NCBI GenBank assembly: GCA_902543245.1
Contig: CACBXQ010000003.1
Coordinates: 35,285-99,284 of the forward strand
DNA length: 64,000 nucleotides
From: an uncultured Pelagibacteraceae bacterium
GTDB lineage: Bacteria; Pseudomonadota; Alphaproteobacteria; Pelagibacterales; Pelagibacteraceae
Reading direction: 5' to 3'
A model generated the notes under the pieces. The model saw only the letters and a list, made by a program, of their open reading frames with translations, made no database searches and had not been told where the DNA came from. Shown here piece after piece: positions 49,026-60,117 of the stretch (positions within the stretch are counted from its first letter, which is position 1; each line of letters opens with the position of its first letter). Both the position numbers and the translations under genes were made by a program.

Positions 49026-50030
49026 TCACTTTAAACCAATAATTTTTTTTAGTTCTTTGACTTTTTTTTCAGCTATATTGTTAGCTTTTATACTTCCTTC
49101 CAATAGGATTTTATCAAGATAATCTTTATCTTTTAATAATTCATTTATTTTTTTACCAATTGGTTCAATTTCTTGAACCAAAATTTCTGAAATAAGATTT
49201 TTTAAATCAGAAAAACTTTTACCATTTAAATTATTTAATGATTTAACTAAATTTTCATCAGTAAAACTAGAATATATTTCAATAAGATTATTTATCTCTG
49301 GTCTATTTTTTAATTCATCTTTAGATTTTGGCATAGATAAATTATCAGTTTTAGCTTTTTTTATTTTATTAATTATTTGATCCCTTGTATCCGTTAAATT
49401 AATTCTACTTGCATCCGATGGATCTGATTTACTCATTTTATTTAATCCATTTTTTAGGCTCATTATCCTAGAGAAATTCTCTTGAATAAGTGGTTCTGGA
49501 ACTCTTAAAAAATCTTTTTTACCAAAATCATTATTAAACTTTTGAGCAATATCCCTACATAACTCTAGATGCTGTTTTTGATCATTGCCTACTGGTACAT
49601 GGGTAGTATCATATAATAATATATCTGCTGCCATTAAAACAGGATAAACATAAAGTCCTATACTGGCTTTTTCTTTATCTTTTCCAGCCTTCTCTTTAAA
49701 TTGTGTCATCCTGTTTAACCATCCCATTCTTGAAATACATCCCAATATCCAAGCCCCTTCAGAATGTGCTGGTACAGAAGATTGATTGAAAATGATACTT
49801 TTAGAAGGATCGATCCCACAGGCTATAAAAGTTGCAACAGTTTCTCTCACATTTTTTCTTAATTGTTTTGGATCCTGATGTACAGTTATAGAATGCAAAT
49901 CAACAACACAAAAAATACAACTATTTTCAATATCATTTTGTAATTTTGTAAAATTTTTTATTGCCCCAAGATAATTACCAAGATGTAAATTTCCAGTTGG
50001 CTGAACACCTGAAAAAATTTTTTTTGACAT
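49026..50030 (-). CDS. trpS: Tryptophanyl-tRNA synthetase
   Basis: 334 aa; FSGVQPTGNLHLGNYLGAI, MSLKNGLNKMSKSDPSDASRINL. Confidence 0.96.
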   Translation of the reverse strand: MSKKIFSGVQPTGNLHLGNYLGAIKNFTKLQNDIENSCIFCVVDLHSITVHQDPKQLRKNVRETVATFIACGIDPSKSIIFNQSSVPAHSEGAWILGCISRMGWLNRMTQFKEKAGKDKEKASIGLYVYPVLMAADILLYDTTHVPVGNDQKQHLELCRDIAQKFNNDFGKKDFLRVPEPLIQENFSRIMSLKNGLNKMSKSDPSDASRINLTDTRDQIINKIKKAKTDNLSMPKSKDELKNRPEINNLIEIYSSFTDENLVKSLNNLNGKSFSDLKNLISEILVQEIEPIGKKINELLKDKDYLDKILLEGSIKANNIAEKKVKELKKIIGLK

Positions 50031-50035
50031 GATTA

Positions 50036-51565
50036 TTAATACTTTAATTTAATATCTGATTTATTGAAAGCTTTTGTGATCATAGAAATTAAAATATAAA
50101 TAACAAAAGTTAACAAAACTAATATAATTACAAATAAAAGTTTATAGTCACTTTCATAAACTAAGTAATTATTAAAAAATTTAATTAAATTAAAAAAAAG
50201 AACTGATGACAAAATACTAGATAAAAGCATTCTTAAATATAACGAAAATGCGCCTGCTCTAAAACTAAAATATTTTTTATTATAAATGTAAACAAATAAA
50301 ATAATTGCATTTACCCAAGATGAAAAAGATGTAGCTATCGGGATAATTATAAAACCGACTTCATTAAATAAGGATAGACTTATGGTAATATTTATTACCA
50401 CAGAAACTAAAGAAAAGTAAAAAGGTATTTTAGTATTATCTCTTGCAAATAAAAAACTTGAAAAAATTTTTATCATTGAAAATGCTGGTAGTCCAATTGA
50501 AAAATAAAACAATGCTAAAGCAGAATTGTTAACACTTTGTTCATCGAAAGATCCATAACCAAATAAAGCTGAAGTGATCTCTTTAGAACCAATCAATAAA
50601 CATATAGCTGCAGGCAAACTTAAAAAAAAGCTAAGTTCAACTGATTTATTTTGTATAAAATTTATTTTTGAATAATTTTTATCTTTAACATATTTGCTCA
50701 GATTAGGTAATATGACTATCCCGATGGCAATTCCAGCTATAGCCAAATTAATTTGATATATTCTATCAGCATAATACAAGTATGATACTGCACTCGCTTG
50801 AAATGAGGCAATGATTGTTCCAATTAAAATATTAATTTGAGTAACTCCCGATGAAAAGATACTGGGAAGAAGTTTTTTAAAAAAAAGTTTTACTCTTACA
50901 TCTTTTGAAAAATCAAAATTAAATCTTGGTTTATAAAATTTTTTTACAAATATAACTAAAAAAAATGCTTGAGTAATACCTGCAAGACTAACAGCATAAG
51001 ACAAATAAAATACCAATTCATCATTTAAATATTGACCAAAAAAAAGAACTAAGATTAAGAAAATATTAAGTATAATTGGTGCAGCAGCAGCGGCAGCAAA
51101 TCTATTATGTGAATTTAAAATTGCTGAGAAAAATGATGAAAGACTCACAAAAAGCAAAAAGGGGAAAGTAATTCTTGTAAGTAAAATAGTTATTTCTAAT
51201 TTTTCATTATTTTCTACAAAACCTGGTGCCAGTAAAAAAATAAAACCTGGCATAAAAACTTCAACCAAAAGAACGGTTAATATTAAAAAGATCAAAAGTA
51301 AATTAAATATTTTATTTGCAAATTGATTTGCTTCTTTTTTACCTTTAGATAATTCTGATGAATAACTTGGAACAAATGCTGCATTAAATGTACCTTCCGA
51401 AAATAGTCTTCTAAATGTATTGGGTATTCTAAAAGCTACAAAAAAAGCATCCGCAATGGGTCCAGAACCAAGATAAATTGCAATTAGAAGATCTCTTAAA
51501 TAACCCAAAATTCTGCTAAGTATAGTAAAGAAACTAAATGTGCTAGTTGACTTAATGAGGTTCAT
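50036..51565 (-). CDS. murJ: Lipid II flippase MurJ
   Basis: 509 aa; STFSFFTILSRILGYLRDLLIA, FRIPNTFRRLFSEGTFNAAFVP. Confidence 0.95.
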   Translation of the reverse strand: MNLIKSTSTFSFFTILSRILGYLRDLLIAIYLGSGPIADAFFVAFRIPNTFRRLFSEGTFNAAFVPSYSSELSKGKKEANQFANKIFNLLLIFLILTVLLVEVFMPGFIFLLAPGFVENNEKLEITILLTRITFPFLLFVSLSSFFSAILNSHNRFAAAAAAPIILNIFLILVLFFGQYLNDELVFYLSYAVSLAGITQAFFLVIFVKKFYKPRFNFDFSKDVRVKLFFKKLLPSIFSSGVTQINILIGTIIASFQASAVSYLYYADRIYQINLAIAGIAIGIVILPNLSKYVKDKNYSKINFIQNKSVELSFFLSLPAAICLLIGSKEITSALFGYGSFDEQSVNNSALALFYFSIGLPAFSMIKIFSSFLFARDNTKIPFYFSLVSVVINITISLSLFNEVGFIIIPIATSFSSWVNAIILFVYIYNKKYFSFRAGAFSLYLRMLLSSILSSVLFFNLIKFFNNYLVYESDYKLLFVIILVLLTFVIYILISMITKAFNKSDIKLKY

Positions 51566-51615
51566 AAATCATATTAGTCTTAATTTTATCCAAATTGTAT
51601 ACCTAAATAATAAAA

Positions 51616-53904
51616 ATGAAAAAATATAAAATAGAGCATTATTCTGAAAAGGAAGCCTTAGAATTTCACAATAGTGGTAAATCTGGGAAAATTGAAATTA
51701 GTTCCTCAAAACCAATGACAACTAAAAGAGACTTGGCACTGGCATATTCACCTGGTGTAGCCGCACCTGTTAAAGCTATCTATCAAAACCCAGACTTAGC
51801 TTATGAGTACACATCAAAAGGTAACCTTGTTGCTGTTATAAGTAACGGTTCAGCAATTCTCGGTCTTGGTAATCTTGGTGCTATAGCTTCTAAGCCTGTA
51901 ATGGAAGGTAAGGCAGTTTTATTTAAAAGATTTGCAGACATAGATGCAATTGATCTTGAGATAGACTCTAAAAATACTGACGAAATAGTAAATTCAATAA
52001 AAAATTTTGCTAAAAGTTTTGGTGGTATAAATTTAGAAGATATTGCAGCACCAGATTGTTTTGTTATTGAGGAAAAACTAAAAAAAATTTTAGACATACC
52101 TGTGTTTCACGATGATCAGCATGGAACAGCAATTATTACATATGCAGCACTCACAAATGCAATAGATATTACCAAAAAAAAAATTAAAAATATTAAAATA
52201 GTTGTAAATGGTGCTGGTGCATCTGCAATGGCTTGTACAAATCTTATTAAAAAATTAGGTATTCCAAAAAATAATATTACAATGATTGATAGTAAAGGTG
52301 TTATTCATACTGAAAGAAAAGATTTAAATAAATGGAAATCTTCATTTGCAATCAAGACAAACAAAAGAACTCTTAGTGATGCGTTAGATAATGCAGACGT
52401 TTTTCTAGGTTTATCAGCAAAAGGTATCCTTAAAAAAAAATTAATAAGCAAAATGGCTAAAAATCCAATAATATTTGCTTGTGCAAATCCTGATCCTGAA
52501 ATTACCCCAGAAGAAGTTGAAGAGGTAAGAAACGACGCAATTATTGCAACGGGAAGGTCTGACTATCCTAATCAAGTAAATAATTTAATTGGTTTCCCAT
52601 ATATTTTTAGAGGTGCTCTAGATGTTAGAGCTAAAACAATTAATGATGAAATGAAAATAGCAGCAGCAAATGCAATTGCTCAACTGGCAAAAAAAAGAGT
52701 TCCTGATGAAGTTGCTGCTGCGATGGGAGGAGATAGACCAAAATATGGAAAAGAATATATAATTCCATCAACATTTGATCCAAGACTTATAAGTGTAATT
52801 CCTCTAGCAGTTGCAAAGGCAGCAATTAAAAGTGGGGTAGCAAGAAAGAAAATAGTAGACTTTGATTTATATGAGGAAAAACTTAAGCAAAGACTTGATC
52901 CATCAGTAACTATAATGCAAGGAATTAATAATAAGATCAAAAAAAATCCTAAGAGAGTTGTTTTCGCAGATGGTGAGGATGAAAACACACTTAAAGCGGC
53001 AATAGCTTTTAAAAATAGTGGTTTAGGTATACCCATTCTAATAGCTAAAGACCAAATAGTAAAAAAAAAATTAAAAGAAATTGGTTATAGTGAAAATTTT
53101 GATATCAAAATAATAAATTCCAAAAATAAATTGCTAAGAGAAAAATATTTAAAATATCTTTTTAAAAAGCTTCATTTGAAAGAGGGTACCCTAGAAAGAG
53201 ACTGTGATAAAATGATTAGAAACGATAGAGTTGTTTGGGCTTCTTGCATGGTGGAATGTGGTGATGCAGATGCAATGGTAACTGGAAATACAAGAAGGTA
53301 TTCAGCATCACTGAAAAAAGTTACCAAAGTTATAGATGCTAGACCAGGTGAAATAATGTTTGGTCTAAATATGATTGTAAATAAAGGAAAAACGGTTTTT
53401 ATAGCTGATACAACTGTTCATGAGTATCCATCCTCAAAAGAGCTTGCTGAAATAGCAATGTCTGCAGCAAGAGTTGTAAGATTGTTTGGTTTTGATCCTA
53501 AAGTTGCTTTCTTATCTCATTCAACATTTGGTCAACCAATAACGAGTAGGACAAAACATATCAGAGACTCCGTTGATATTCTAAAAAATCATAAAGTTGA
53601 CTTTAAATTTGATGGAGATATGCAGCCAGACGTTGCACTAAGTGAGGAGTACAAAGACCTTTACCCCTTTTCAGAAATAGTTGGAAAAGCAAATGTATTA
53701 ATTATGCCAGGTCAACACAGTGCTGCAATTTCCCAAAAGATAATGAAAACATTAGGCGGTGCAAAAATTATTGGTCCACTTTTAATCGGTTTGGGCCAAG
53801 CAATTGAAATTGCACCGTTAAGATCATCTACCTCAGAAATTTTAGACTTAGCGTCAGTTGCCGCTTACTCTGCTGGAGTAATTGATTATAGTAAAAAATT
53901 CTAA
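51616..53904 (+). CDS. maeB: NADP-dependent malic enzyme with C-terminal phosphotransacetylase-like domain
   Basis: 762 aa; LALAYSPGVAAPVKAI, VFHDDQHGTAIITYAAL, C-terminal MPGQHSAAISQKIMKTLGGAKIIGPLLIGL. Confidence 0.94.
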   Translation: MKKYKIEHYSEKEALEFHNSGKSGKIEISSSKPMTTKRDLALAYSPGVAAPVKAIYQNPDLAYEYTSKGNLVAVISNGSAILGLGNLGAIASKPVMEGKAVLFKRFADIDAIDLEIDSKNTDEIVNSIKNFAKSFGGINLEDIAAPDCFVIEEKLKKILDIPVFHDDQHGTAIITYAALTNAIDITKKKIKNIKIVVNGAGASAMACTNLIKKLGIPKNNITMIDSKGVIHTERKDLNKWKSSFAIKTNKRTLSDALDNADVFLGLSAKGILKKKLISKMAKNPIIFACANPDPEITPEEVEEVRNDAIIATGRSDYPNQVNNLIGFPYIFRGALDVRAKTINDEMKIAAANAIAQLAKKRVPDEVAAAMGGDRPKYGKEYIIPSTFDPRLISVIPLAVAKAAIKSGVARKKIVDFDLYEEKLKQRLDPSVTIMQGINNKIKKNPKRVVFADGEDENTLKAAIAFKNSGLGIPILIAKDQIVKKKLKEIGYSENFDIKIINSKNKLLREKYLKYLFKKLHLKEGTLERDCDKMIRNDRVVWASCMVECGDADAMVTGNTRRYSASLKKVTKVIDARPGEIMFGLNMIVNKGKTVFIADTTVHEYPSSKELAEIAMSAARVVRLFGFDPKVAFLSHSTFGQPITSRTKHIRDSVDILKNHKVDFKFDGDMQPDVALSEEYKDLYPFSEIVGKANVLIMPGQHSAAISQKIMKTLGGAKIIGPLLIGLGQAIEIAPLRSSTSEILDLASVAAYSAGVIDYSKKF

Positions 53905-53911
53905 TCACATT

Positions 53912-54205
53912 ATGTTAATAAATATTCTAATATTATCTGCTTTATATATTGCATTTAGATGGTCAGTTGCCTGGATAAAATACTTTAATAATCTTGATGA
54001 AAGATTTGGAAAATCAATTTGGAGATGGAGTTATGATTATCCAGTAATTGGTAAAAGAGATATCTCAATTCTAGATGACAAAAATTTCGTCTTACTTAGA
54101 AGAAAAAGAAATCGTGCTGTAACAATAATGTATTGGATTGCTTTATTAATCTTTATATTAGTTAACTCAATAATGAGTCATATTTTAATTAAAATTTTTG
54201 GTTAA
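53912..54205 (+). CDS. Conserved-type small membrane protein of unknown function
   Basis: 97 aa from MLINILILSALYIAFRWSVAWIKY; two hydrophobic segments. Confidence 0.6.
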   Translation: MLINILILSALYIAFRWSVAWIKYFNNLDERFGKSIWRWSYDYPVIGKRDISILDDKNFVLLRRKRNRAVTIMYWIALLIFILVNSIMSHILIKIFG

Positions 54206-54795
54206 TTTTTTTGAACTCTTAATTCCTCAACTAAAAGAATACTTGTAATAACATCTTCTACATCTAAAATTTCTTTTGCTTCCTGAATAACAAGCTTTCT
54301 TTCTTCTTCAGTAATAGCAATCCCATAGACATAAATTTTTTTTTTGTGGGTATCAATCTGATAATTAGCAGCGCTGATCTCTTTATTCACTATCATTGCA
54401 GTCCTAAGTTGAGATGTAATTAATACGTCTTTAGCTGATCTTTTAAAGTTAAATTTTTCTTTAATTTTAATATCATTTTTAACTGATCTAGCTCCTTTTA
54501 TTTCCCAAGCTTTTTTTGTAATAATTAGCTTTTCCTCTGAAGTATCAACCTTTCCAGTTAAGAAAATTCTTCCATCCAAAATTTTCACTTTTACATTTAA
54601 AAAATAACTTGCATTTAGCGCTGTAAGTCTAGCTCCAAGATTTTTCTCCATAATTGAATCATCAATTTGGGTACCCAGAGTTCTTGGATCAAACGCTATG
54701 CTTACCCCAGTGCCGAGAAGTCCTTTACTACTTGTACCGATGCAACTTGATAAAAATAAAAATATTAAAAAAAATTTTATGAATTTAAATTTCAT
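54202..54795 (-). CDS. BON-domain lipoprotein
   Basis: MKFKFIKFFLIFLFLSSCIGTSSKG lipobox; two BON-like repeats (NVKVKILDGRIFLTGKVDTSEEK; QIDTHKKKIYVYGIAITEEER). Confidence 0.85.
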   Translation of the reverse strand: MKFKFIKFFLIFLFLSSCIGTSSKGLLGTGVSIAFDPRTLGTQIDDSIMEKNLGARLTALNASYFLNVKVKILDGRIFLTGKVDTSEEKLIITKKAWEIKGARSVKNDIKIKEKFNFKRSAKDVLITSQLRTAMIVNKEISAANYQIDTHKKKIYVYGIAITEEERKLVIQEAKEILDVEDVITSILLVEELRVQKN

Positions 54796-55649
54796 TTCTT
54801 TGCCTCTATACAAAAATCATAGATTTTTTTCTTAGATATATTTTTTTCTTTGTGAAACATATTTACAATATCTTTCACACTATTTTTATTGATCATTGAA
54901 CGTATTTTTTTTTTATCTGATTCTTCCAAATTATTCGATCTATTTTCAGTTTTTTTTTTACCTGAAACTACTATAGTTATTTCACCTTTTAATGTAGATT
55001 CATAGTTTTCTAGTTCATCAATTTCACATCTGGTATATTCCTCATAAACTTTTGTCATTTCTCTACAAATTAAAATTTTCCTGCCTGCGAAGTATTTTTT
55101 TAAATGAACAATGATTTTATTTATTTTATTAGGTGATATAAAAAATACTATTGATGAATCTATCTTTGATAAATCTTCTAAATCATTTTTGATATTTTTT
55201 TGTTTTTCAGGAAAAAAACCATAAAAATAATACTTTTCGCTAAAACCACTTACAGATACTGCTGATGTAACTGCAGATGGTCCTGGAATTGGAAAAATAT
55301 CTATACTATTTTTAATACACTCCAAAACTATTAAATTCCCAGGGTCCGATATGGAAGGAGTGCCTGCATCAGAAATTATTGATACTGATTTTTTTTTTTT
55401 TAATATTTCAACGATTTTAAATAGATTTCTTTTTTCGTTAAATTTATGGTTAGAAATTAACTTCGCTTTTATATCATATTTATTTAATATTTTTTGAGCT
55501 AGTCTAGTATCTTCACATAAAATTATATCTGAGTCTCTTAAAATATCCAAAGATCTAAGGCTAATATCTCTTAAATTGCCAATGGGTGTTGAAACAACAT
55601 AAAGTCCAGGCTTTAATTTATTTATTTTTTTATCAGAATGTGGAATCAT
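54792..55649 (-). CDS. rsmI: 16S rRNA 2'-O-ribose C1402 methyltransferase
   Basis: 285 aa; GLYVVSTPIGNLRDISLRSLDIL, CEDTRLAQKILN, SDAGTPSISDPG. Confidence 0.95.
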   Translation of the reverse strand: MIPHSDKKINKLKPGLYVVSTPIGNLRDISLRSLDILRDSDIILCEDTRLAQKILNKYDIKAKLISNHKFNEKRNLFKIVEILKKKKSVSIISDAGTPSISDPGNLIVLECIKNSIDIFPIPGPSAVTSAVSVSGFSEKYYFYGFFPEKQKNIKNDLEDLSKIDSSIVFFISPNKINKIIVHLKKYFAGRKILICREMTKVYEEYTRCEIDELENYESTLKGEITIVVSGKKKTENRSNNLEESDKKKIRSMINKNSVKDIVNMFHKEKNISKKKIYDFCIEAKK

Positions 55650-55681
55650 TAAAATTAAACAACTATAATAATATCATTAAA

Positions 55682-56836
55682 ATGAAAATAATTATTAAGA
55701 TAATATCCATAATTTTATTTATTTTTTTATCGGGCACCAATACTGCTTTATATTCTTCAGAAAAAATTAAGTTAGGTCTTCTTGTGCCAATTACTGGGAC
55801 AAATGCTGAAATAGGAAAATCGATAATTAAGGCTTCTAGAATGGCTATTAACAAAATCAATTATCCGAATCTGGAGATAATTCCAAAAGATACAGGCTCT
55901 AATCCAAACAAAACTTTTTTATCAGCAAATGAGTTAAAGGAAGAGGGTGTTAAGATTGTTATTGGACCAGTATTTCAAGATAATCTGAAATTGCTTGATG
56001 AATTAAATGAAATGACTTTCCTTTCATTAACAAACAAAAATTATAAAAATCCCAAAAATATAATAAGTTTAGGCATTAATGCTGAATCTCAGATAAACAC
56101 TATTAATAACTTTTTAAAAAACGAAAATTTAAATAATACATTAATTCTTATACCAAATAATGATTTTAAAAATGAAATAGATCATGCATTGAGAAATGTT
56201 CAAATTAAATATAAAAAAAAATTTTATTATGATACATCTCCAACAAAAATCACAAGACAAATACAGAAATTTACAAACTATGATAGGAGAAAACAGAATC
56301 TTATTGATGAAATAATAAGAATAGAGAACTCAAATGATAGTAATAAAGAAAAAAAAATTGAACAACTAAAGAAAAAAGATACTCTTGGAAGAGTTGGTTA
56401 TGACTCGATTATTATTTGTGATTTTGATGAGAATTTAATAAGTATTGCTACTTCTCTTCTTTACTCAGACGTATCCTCACAAAAAATAAAATTTATTACT
56501 TTAAATCAATGGTTTGATGATAAACTAGTAAGAGAAAAATCAATACATCCATTATATTTCCCTTCAATAAGCCTAGATAAATTTGAAAATTTTAAAAATG
56601 ATTTTAGAAATACTTTTAATGAAGACCCGACACACTTATCATTAATAAGTTATGATCTAATTGGACTTATATACTATCTAGCTAACCAAAATAATTTTAC
56701 GATTGATATGAAAATTTTTCAAAAAAAAAATAAATTCAAAGGAATGATTGGTGTTTTTGAAGTTAATAGAAATAAAATAACTCATGTTTTAAATTTTTAT
56801 GAAACAAACGATCAAGGCTTTAAAAAAATTTTTTGA
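55682..56836 (+). CDS. Periplasmic LpoA-like / branched-chain amino acid-binding-like protein (penicillin-binding protein activator)
   Basis: Signal peptide MKIIIKIISIILFIFLSGTNTAL; KLGLLVPITGTNAEIGKSIIKASRMAI; adjacent to rsmI. Confidence 0.78.
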   Translation: MKIIIKIISIILFIFLSGTNTALYSSEKIKLGLLVPITGTNAEIGKSIIKASRMAINKINYPNLEIIPKDTGSNPNKTFLSANELKEEGVKIVIGPVFQDNLKLLDELNEMTFLSLTNKNYKNPKNIISLGINAESQINTINNFLKNENLNNTLILIPNNDFKNEIDHALRNVQIKYKKKFYYDTSPTKITRQIQKFTNYDRRKQNLIDEIIRIENSNDSNKEKKIEQLKKKDTLGRVGYDSIIICDFDENLISIATSLLYSDVSSQKIKFITLNQWFDDKLVREKSIHPLYFPSISLDKFENFKNDFRNTFNEDPTHLSLISYDLIGLIYYLANQNNFTIDMKIFQKKNKFKGMIGVFEVNRNKITHVLNFYETNDQGFKKIF

Positions 56837-57422
56837 TATTTTTATAAGCTTTCATTCGATGATCAATTTTTGCTTTAGCAGATCTTGAAATCTCCCCAAA
56901 TGTAAGTTCTTTTCCTTTTGGTATAAATATAGGATCATAGCCAAATCCTAATTTTCCTTTCTTGGATTTTGAAATTCTTCCGTCTATTTTACCAACAGAT
57001 GTAAAAAATTTACCATTAGGCCAGTAAATTGTTAAAGCGCAAATAAACCTAGCTTTTATTTTTTTACTTTTCCAAGTTTTATCTTTTTTGTTAAGTTGGC
57101 TAAAAACTTTCTTAATAGCTATATTAAAATTATTTTTTTTTCCAGCCCATCTTGCTGAGTATATTCCGGGTTTTTTATTTAATAGATCAATTTCTAATCC
57201 TGAGTCATCCGCTAAACAAATTTTTTTAGTTTGTTTGGAGAAAAATCTTGCTTTTAATAAAGAGTTTCCTCTGAAAGTTTTTCTATTTTCAATCGGACTA
57301 CTTAGATTATAATCCTTTGCTGAGTGTATTTTTACCGATTTAGGCAATAATTCCTTAAATTCATCAATTTTTCCTTGATTATTCGATCCTATTAATAAGT
57401 TATTAATTTTTTTTTTTAACAT
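56820..57422 (-). CDS. rdgB: Non-canonical purine NTP pyrophosphatase (RdgB/HAM1)
   Basis: 200 aa; GSNNQGKIDEFKELL, CLADDSGLEIDLLNKKPGIYSARWAG. Confidence 0.94.
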   Translation of the reverse strand: MLKKKINNLLIGSNNQGKIDEFKELLPKSVKIHSAKDYNLSSPIENRKTFRGNSLLKARFFSKQTKKICLADDSGLEIDLLNKKPGIYSARWAGKKNNFNIAIKKVFSQLNKKDKTWKSKKIKARFICALTIYWPNGKFFTSVGKIDGRISKSKKGKLGFGYDPIFIPKGKELTFGEISRSAKAKIDHRMKAYKNIKKFF

Positions 57423-57458
57423 CTAGAAATTATAGAATTTCTTACCATATACATAGTA

Positions 57459-58100
57459 ATGGAAAAAGAAAATTTAAATAATGATATAAACTTAGATGAA
57501 AAACAAGAAGCGGCAAATAACGATAAAGAAGATGGCGCCAAGACAAAAGAATTAACTCCAGAGCAGACAAAAGAATTAACTCCGGAAGAAAAAATTGCAG
57601 AATTAGAAGATAAGCTTACTAGAACTTTTGCAGAAATGGAAAATCAAAGAAGAAGATATGATAAAGAGAAAGATGATGCGTTCGAGTATGGAGGTTTTGC
57701 TTTTGCTAAAGAAGCATTAAATTTATTAGATAATTTAGAAAGATCAAAAATATCTTTAGAAAATGATGAGGATTTAAAAAATTCAGAAGCACTAATTAAA
57801 GTAAAGGAGCATCTAAATATTATCAGTAGTGATATTATTTCAATTTTTAAAAAAAATAACATAGAAGAAATCAAATCAATAAATAAAAAACTTGATCCAA
57901 ACCTTCATCAAGCAATGATGGAAATTGAAGATGATACGAAAGAACCTGGAACAATTATTCAGGAAATTCAAAAAGGCTTCACAATGAAAGACAGGCTCCT
58001 AAGACCATCTCTCGTAGGTGTTTCTAAGAAAAAAGTTGAAAATGATAAAGTTAAAGACGAAAAAAGTGAGAAAAATGGAGAAAAAGAGACACAAAATTAA
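57459..58100 (+). CDS. grpE: Co-chaperone GrpE
   Basis: 213 aa; RTFAEMENQRRRYDKEKDDAFEYGGFAFAKEALNLLDNLERS; upstream of dnaK. Confidence 0.94.
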   Translation: MEKENLNNDINLDEKQEAANNDKEDGAKTKELTPEQTKELTPEEKIAELEDKLTRTFAEMENQRRRYDKEKDDAFEYGGFAFAKEALNLLDNLERSKISLENDEDLKNSEALIKVKEHLNIISSDIISIFKKNNIEEIKSINKKLDPNLHQAMMEIEDDTKEPGTIIQEIQKGFTMKDRLLRPSLVGVSKKKVENDKVKDEKSEKNGEKETQN

Positions 58101-58161
58101 TTTTTTAATTGCGGTTGTAGTTGAGAAATAAACACTTATATGAGCTTTTATCAGGATTAAT

Positions 58162-60090
58162 ATGAGCAAAGTAATTGGAATAGATCTGGGAACTACTAAT
58201 TCTTGTGTAGCTGTAATGGAGGGTACACAAGCTAAAGTATTAGAGAATGCAGAAGGTGCAAGAACAACACCTTCAGTTGTAGCGTTCACAGATGAGGGAG
58301 AGAAACTAATTGGACAACCTGCAAAAAGACAGGCGGTTACTAACCCTGAGAATACAATATTTGCTGTTAAAAGATTAATAGGAAGAAATTTTGATGATCC
58401 ATCTGTAAAAAAAGACGTTCAAACAGCACCTTTTAAAATAATAAACTCTGATAAAGGTGATGCATGGATAGAAGCTAAAGGTGAAAAATATTCTCCATCA
58501 CAAATTTCAGCATTCACATTACAAAAAATGAAAGAAACTGCTGAAAAATATTTAGGTTCAGAAGTAAAACAAGCAGTTATTACTGTTCCAGCTTATTTCA
58601 ATGATGCTCAAAGACAAGCGACTAAAGATGCAGGAAAAATTGCAGGTCTTGAGGTTTTAAGAATTATTAACGAGCCGACTGCAGCATCTCTTGCATACGG
58701 ATTAGATAAAAAAACTAACAAAAAAATTGCAGTCTATGATCTAGGTGGTGGAACATTTGATGTTTCTATACTTGAATTAGGTGATGGTGTATTTGAAGTA
58801 AAATCTACGAATGGTGATACATTTTTAGGTGGTGAAGATTTCGATAATACTATTGTGGATTATTTGTTAACTGAATTTAAAAAAGAAAACGGTATTGATT
58901 TGAAATCTGATAAGCTTGCTTTGCAAAGATTAAAAGAAGCAGCAGAAAAAGCCAAAATAGAATTGTCCTCTGCTGTTCAAACAGAAATAAATTTACCTTT
59001 TATAACGGCAGATAAAACTGGCCCTAAACATATTAATATGAAGATGACTAGAGCAAAGCTTGAGGCGCTAGTTGAGGACCTAATTTCAAGAACTATTCCA
59101 CCATGCAGTACTGCTCTTAAAGATGCTGGCTTATCTGCTGGAGAAATAGATGAAATTGTTCTTGTTGGTGGTATGACAAGAATGCCAAAAGTAATAGATG
59201 AAGTTAAAAATTTTTTTGGGAAAGAGCCTAATAAATCAGTTAATCCGGACGAAGTTGTTGCTATGGGTGCTGCAATTCAAGCAGGAGTTTTACAAGGAGA
59301 TGTTAAAGATGTTTTGTTATTAGACGTCACACCATTGTCATTAGGTATTGAAACTTTAGGTGGAGTTTCAACTAAATTAATTGATAAAAATACAACAATA
59401 CCAACCAAGAAAAGCCAAGTATTCTCTACTGCTGAGGACAATCAACCTGCGGTGTCAATTAGAGTATTACAAGGTGAGAGAGAAATGGCTTCAGATAATA
59501 AAATTCTGGGTAATTTTGAGTTAGTTGGTATAGCACCAGCTCCAAGAGGTGTTCCGCAAATTGAGGTTACATTTGATATAGATGCTAATGGAATAGTGAA
59601 TGTTTCAGCCAAAGATAAAGGAACCGGTAAGGAGCAAAAAATACAAATTCAAGCTTCAGGTGGACTAAGTGATGATGAAATTAGTCAAATGGTAAAAGAT
59701 GCTGAAGCTAATAAAGAAGCAGATAAAAAGAAAAGAGAGTCTGTAGATGCTAGAAATCAAGGAGAAACCCTTATTCATTCAACAGAGAAAAATTTAAAAG
59801 AACATGGATCAAAAGTTTCTGAACAGGATAAGAAAACAATAGAAGATTCCCTATCACACTTAAGAAATGCCCTTAAAGGAACTGATATTGAAGAAATTAA
59901 AAAGAAAACACAAGATTTAGTTCAGTCATCAATGAAATTAGGTGAAGCAATTTATAAATCGCAACAAGAGGCTAAACCTAGTACGGATAACAAAGATGAT
60001 CCAAAAAATAAAAAGGAAAAAAAAGACGATAATGTTGTTGATGCAGATTTTGAAGAAGTAAAAGACGAAAATAAAGAAAAAAGCGCCTAA
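58162..60090 (+). CDS. dnaK: Molecular chaperone DnaK
   Basis: 642 aa; [55 protein letters not shown]. Confidence 0.98.
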   Translation: MSKVIGIDLGTTNSCVAVMEGTQAKVLENAEGARTTPSVVAFTDEGEKLIGQPAKRQAVTNPENTIFAVKRLIGRNFDDPSVKKDVQTAPFKIINSDKGDAWIEAKGEKYSPSQISAFTLQKMKETAEKYLGSEVKQAVITVPAYFNDAQRQATKDAGKIAGLEVLRIINEPTAASLAYGLDKKTNKKIAVYDLGGGTFDVSILELGDGVFEVKSTNGDTFLGGEDFDNTIVDYLLTEFKKENGIDLKSDKLALQRLKEAAEKAKIELSSAVQTEINLPFITADKTGPKHINMKMTRAKLEALVEDLISRTIPPCSTALKDAGLSAGEIDEIVLVGGMTRMPKVIDEVKNFFGKEPNKSVNPDEVVAMGAAIQAGVLQGDVKDVLLLDVTPLSLGIETLGGVSTKLIDKNTTIPTKKSQVFSTAEDNQPAVSIRVLQGEREMASDNKILGNFELVGIAPAPRGVPQIEVTFDIDANGIVNVSAKDKGTGKEQKIQIQASGGLSDDEISQMVKDAEANKEADKKKRESVDARNQGETLIHSTEKNLKEHGSKVSEQDKKTIEDSLSHLRNALKGTDIEEIKKKTQDLVQSSMKLGEAIYKSQQEAKPSTDNKDDPKNKKEKKDDNVVDADFEEVKDENKEKSA

Positions 60091-60117
60091 TAACAACTTT
60101 TGTCTAGTTAAGTAGTT

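Noticed and set aside
51801-53036. Minus-strand ORFs inside maeB
   Set aside because: Antisense to a well-supported 762-aa enzyme; composition is the complement of coding sequence
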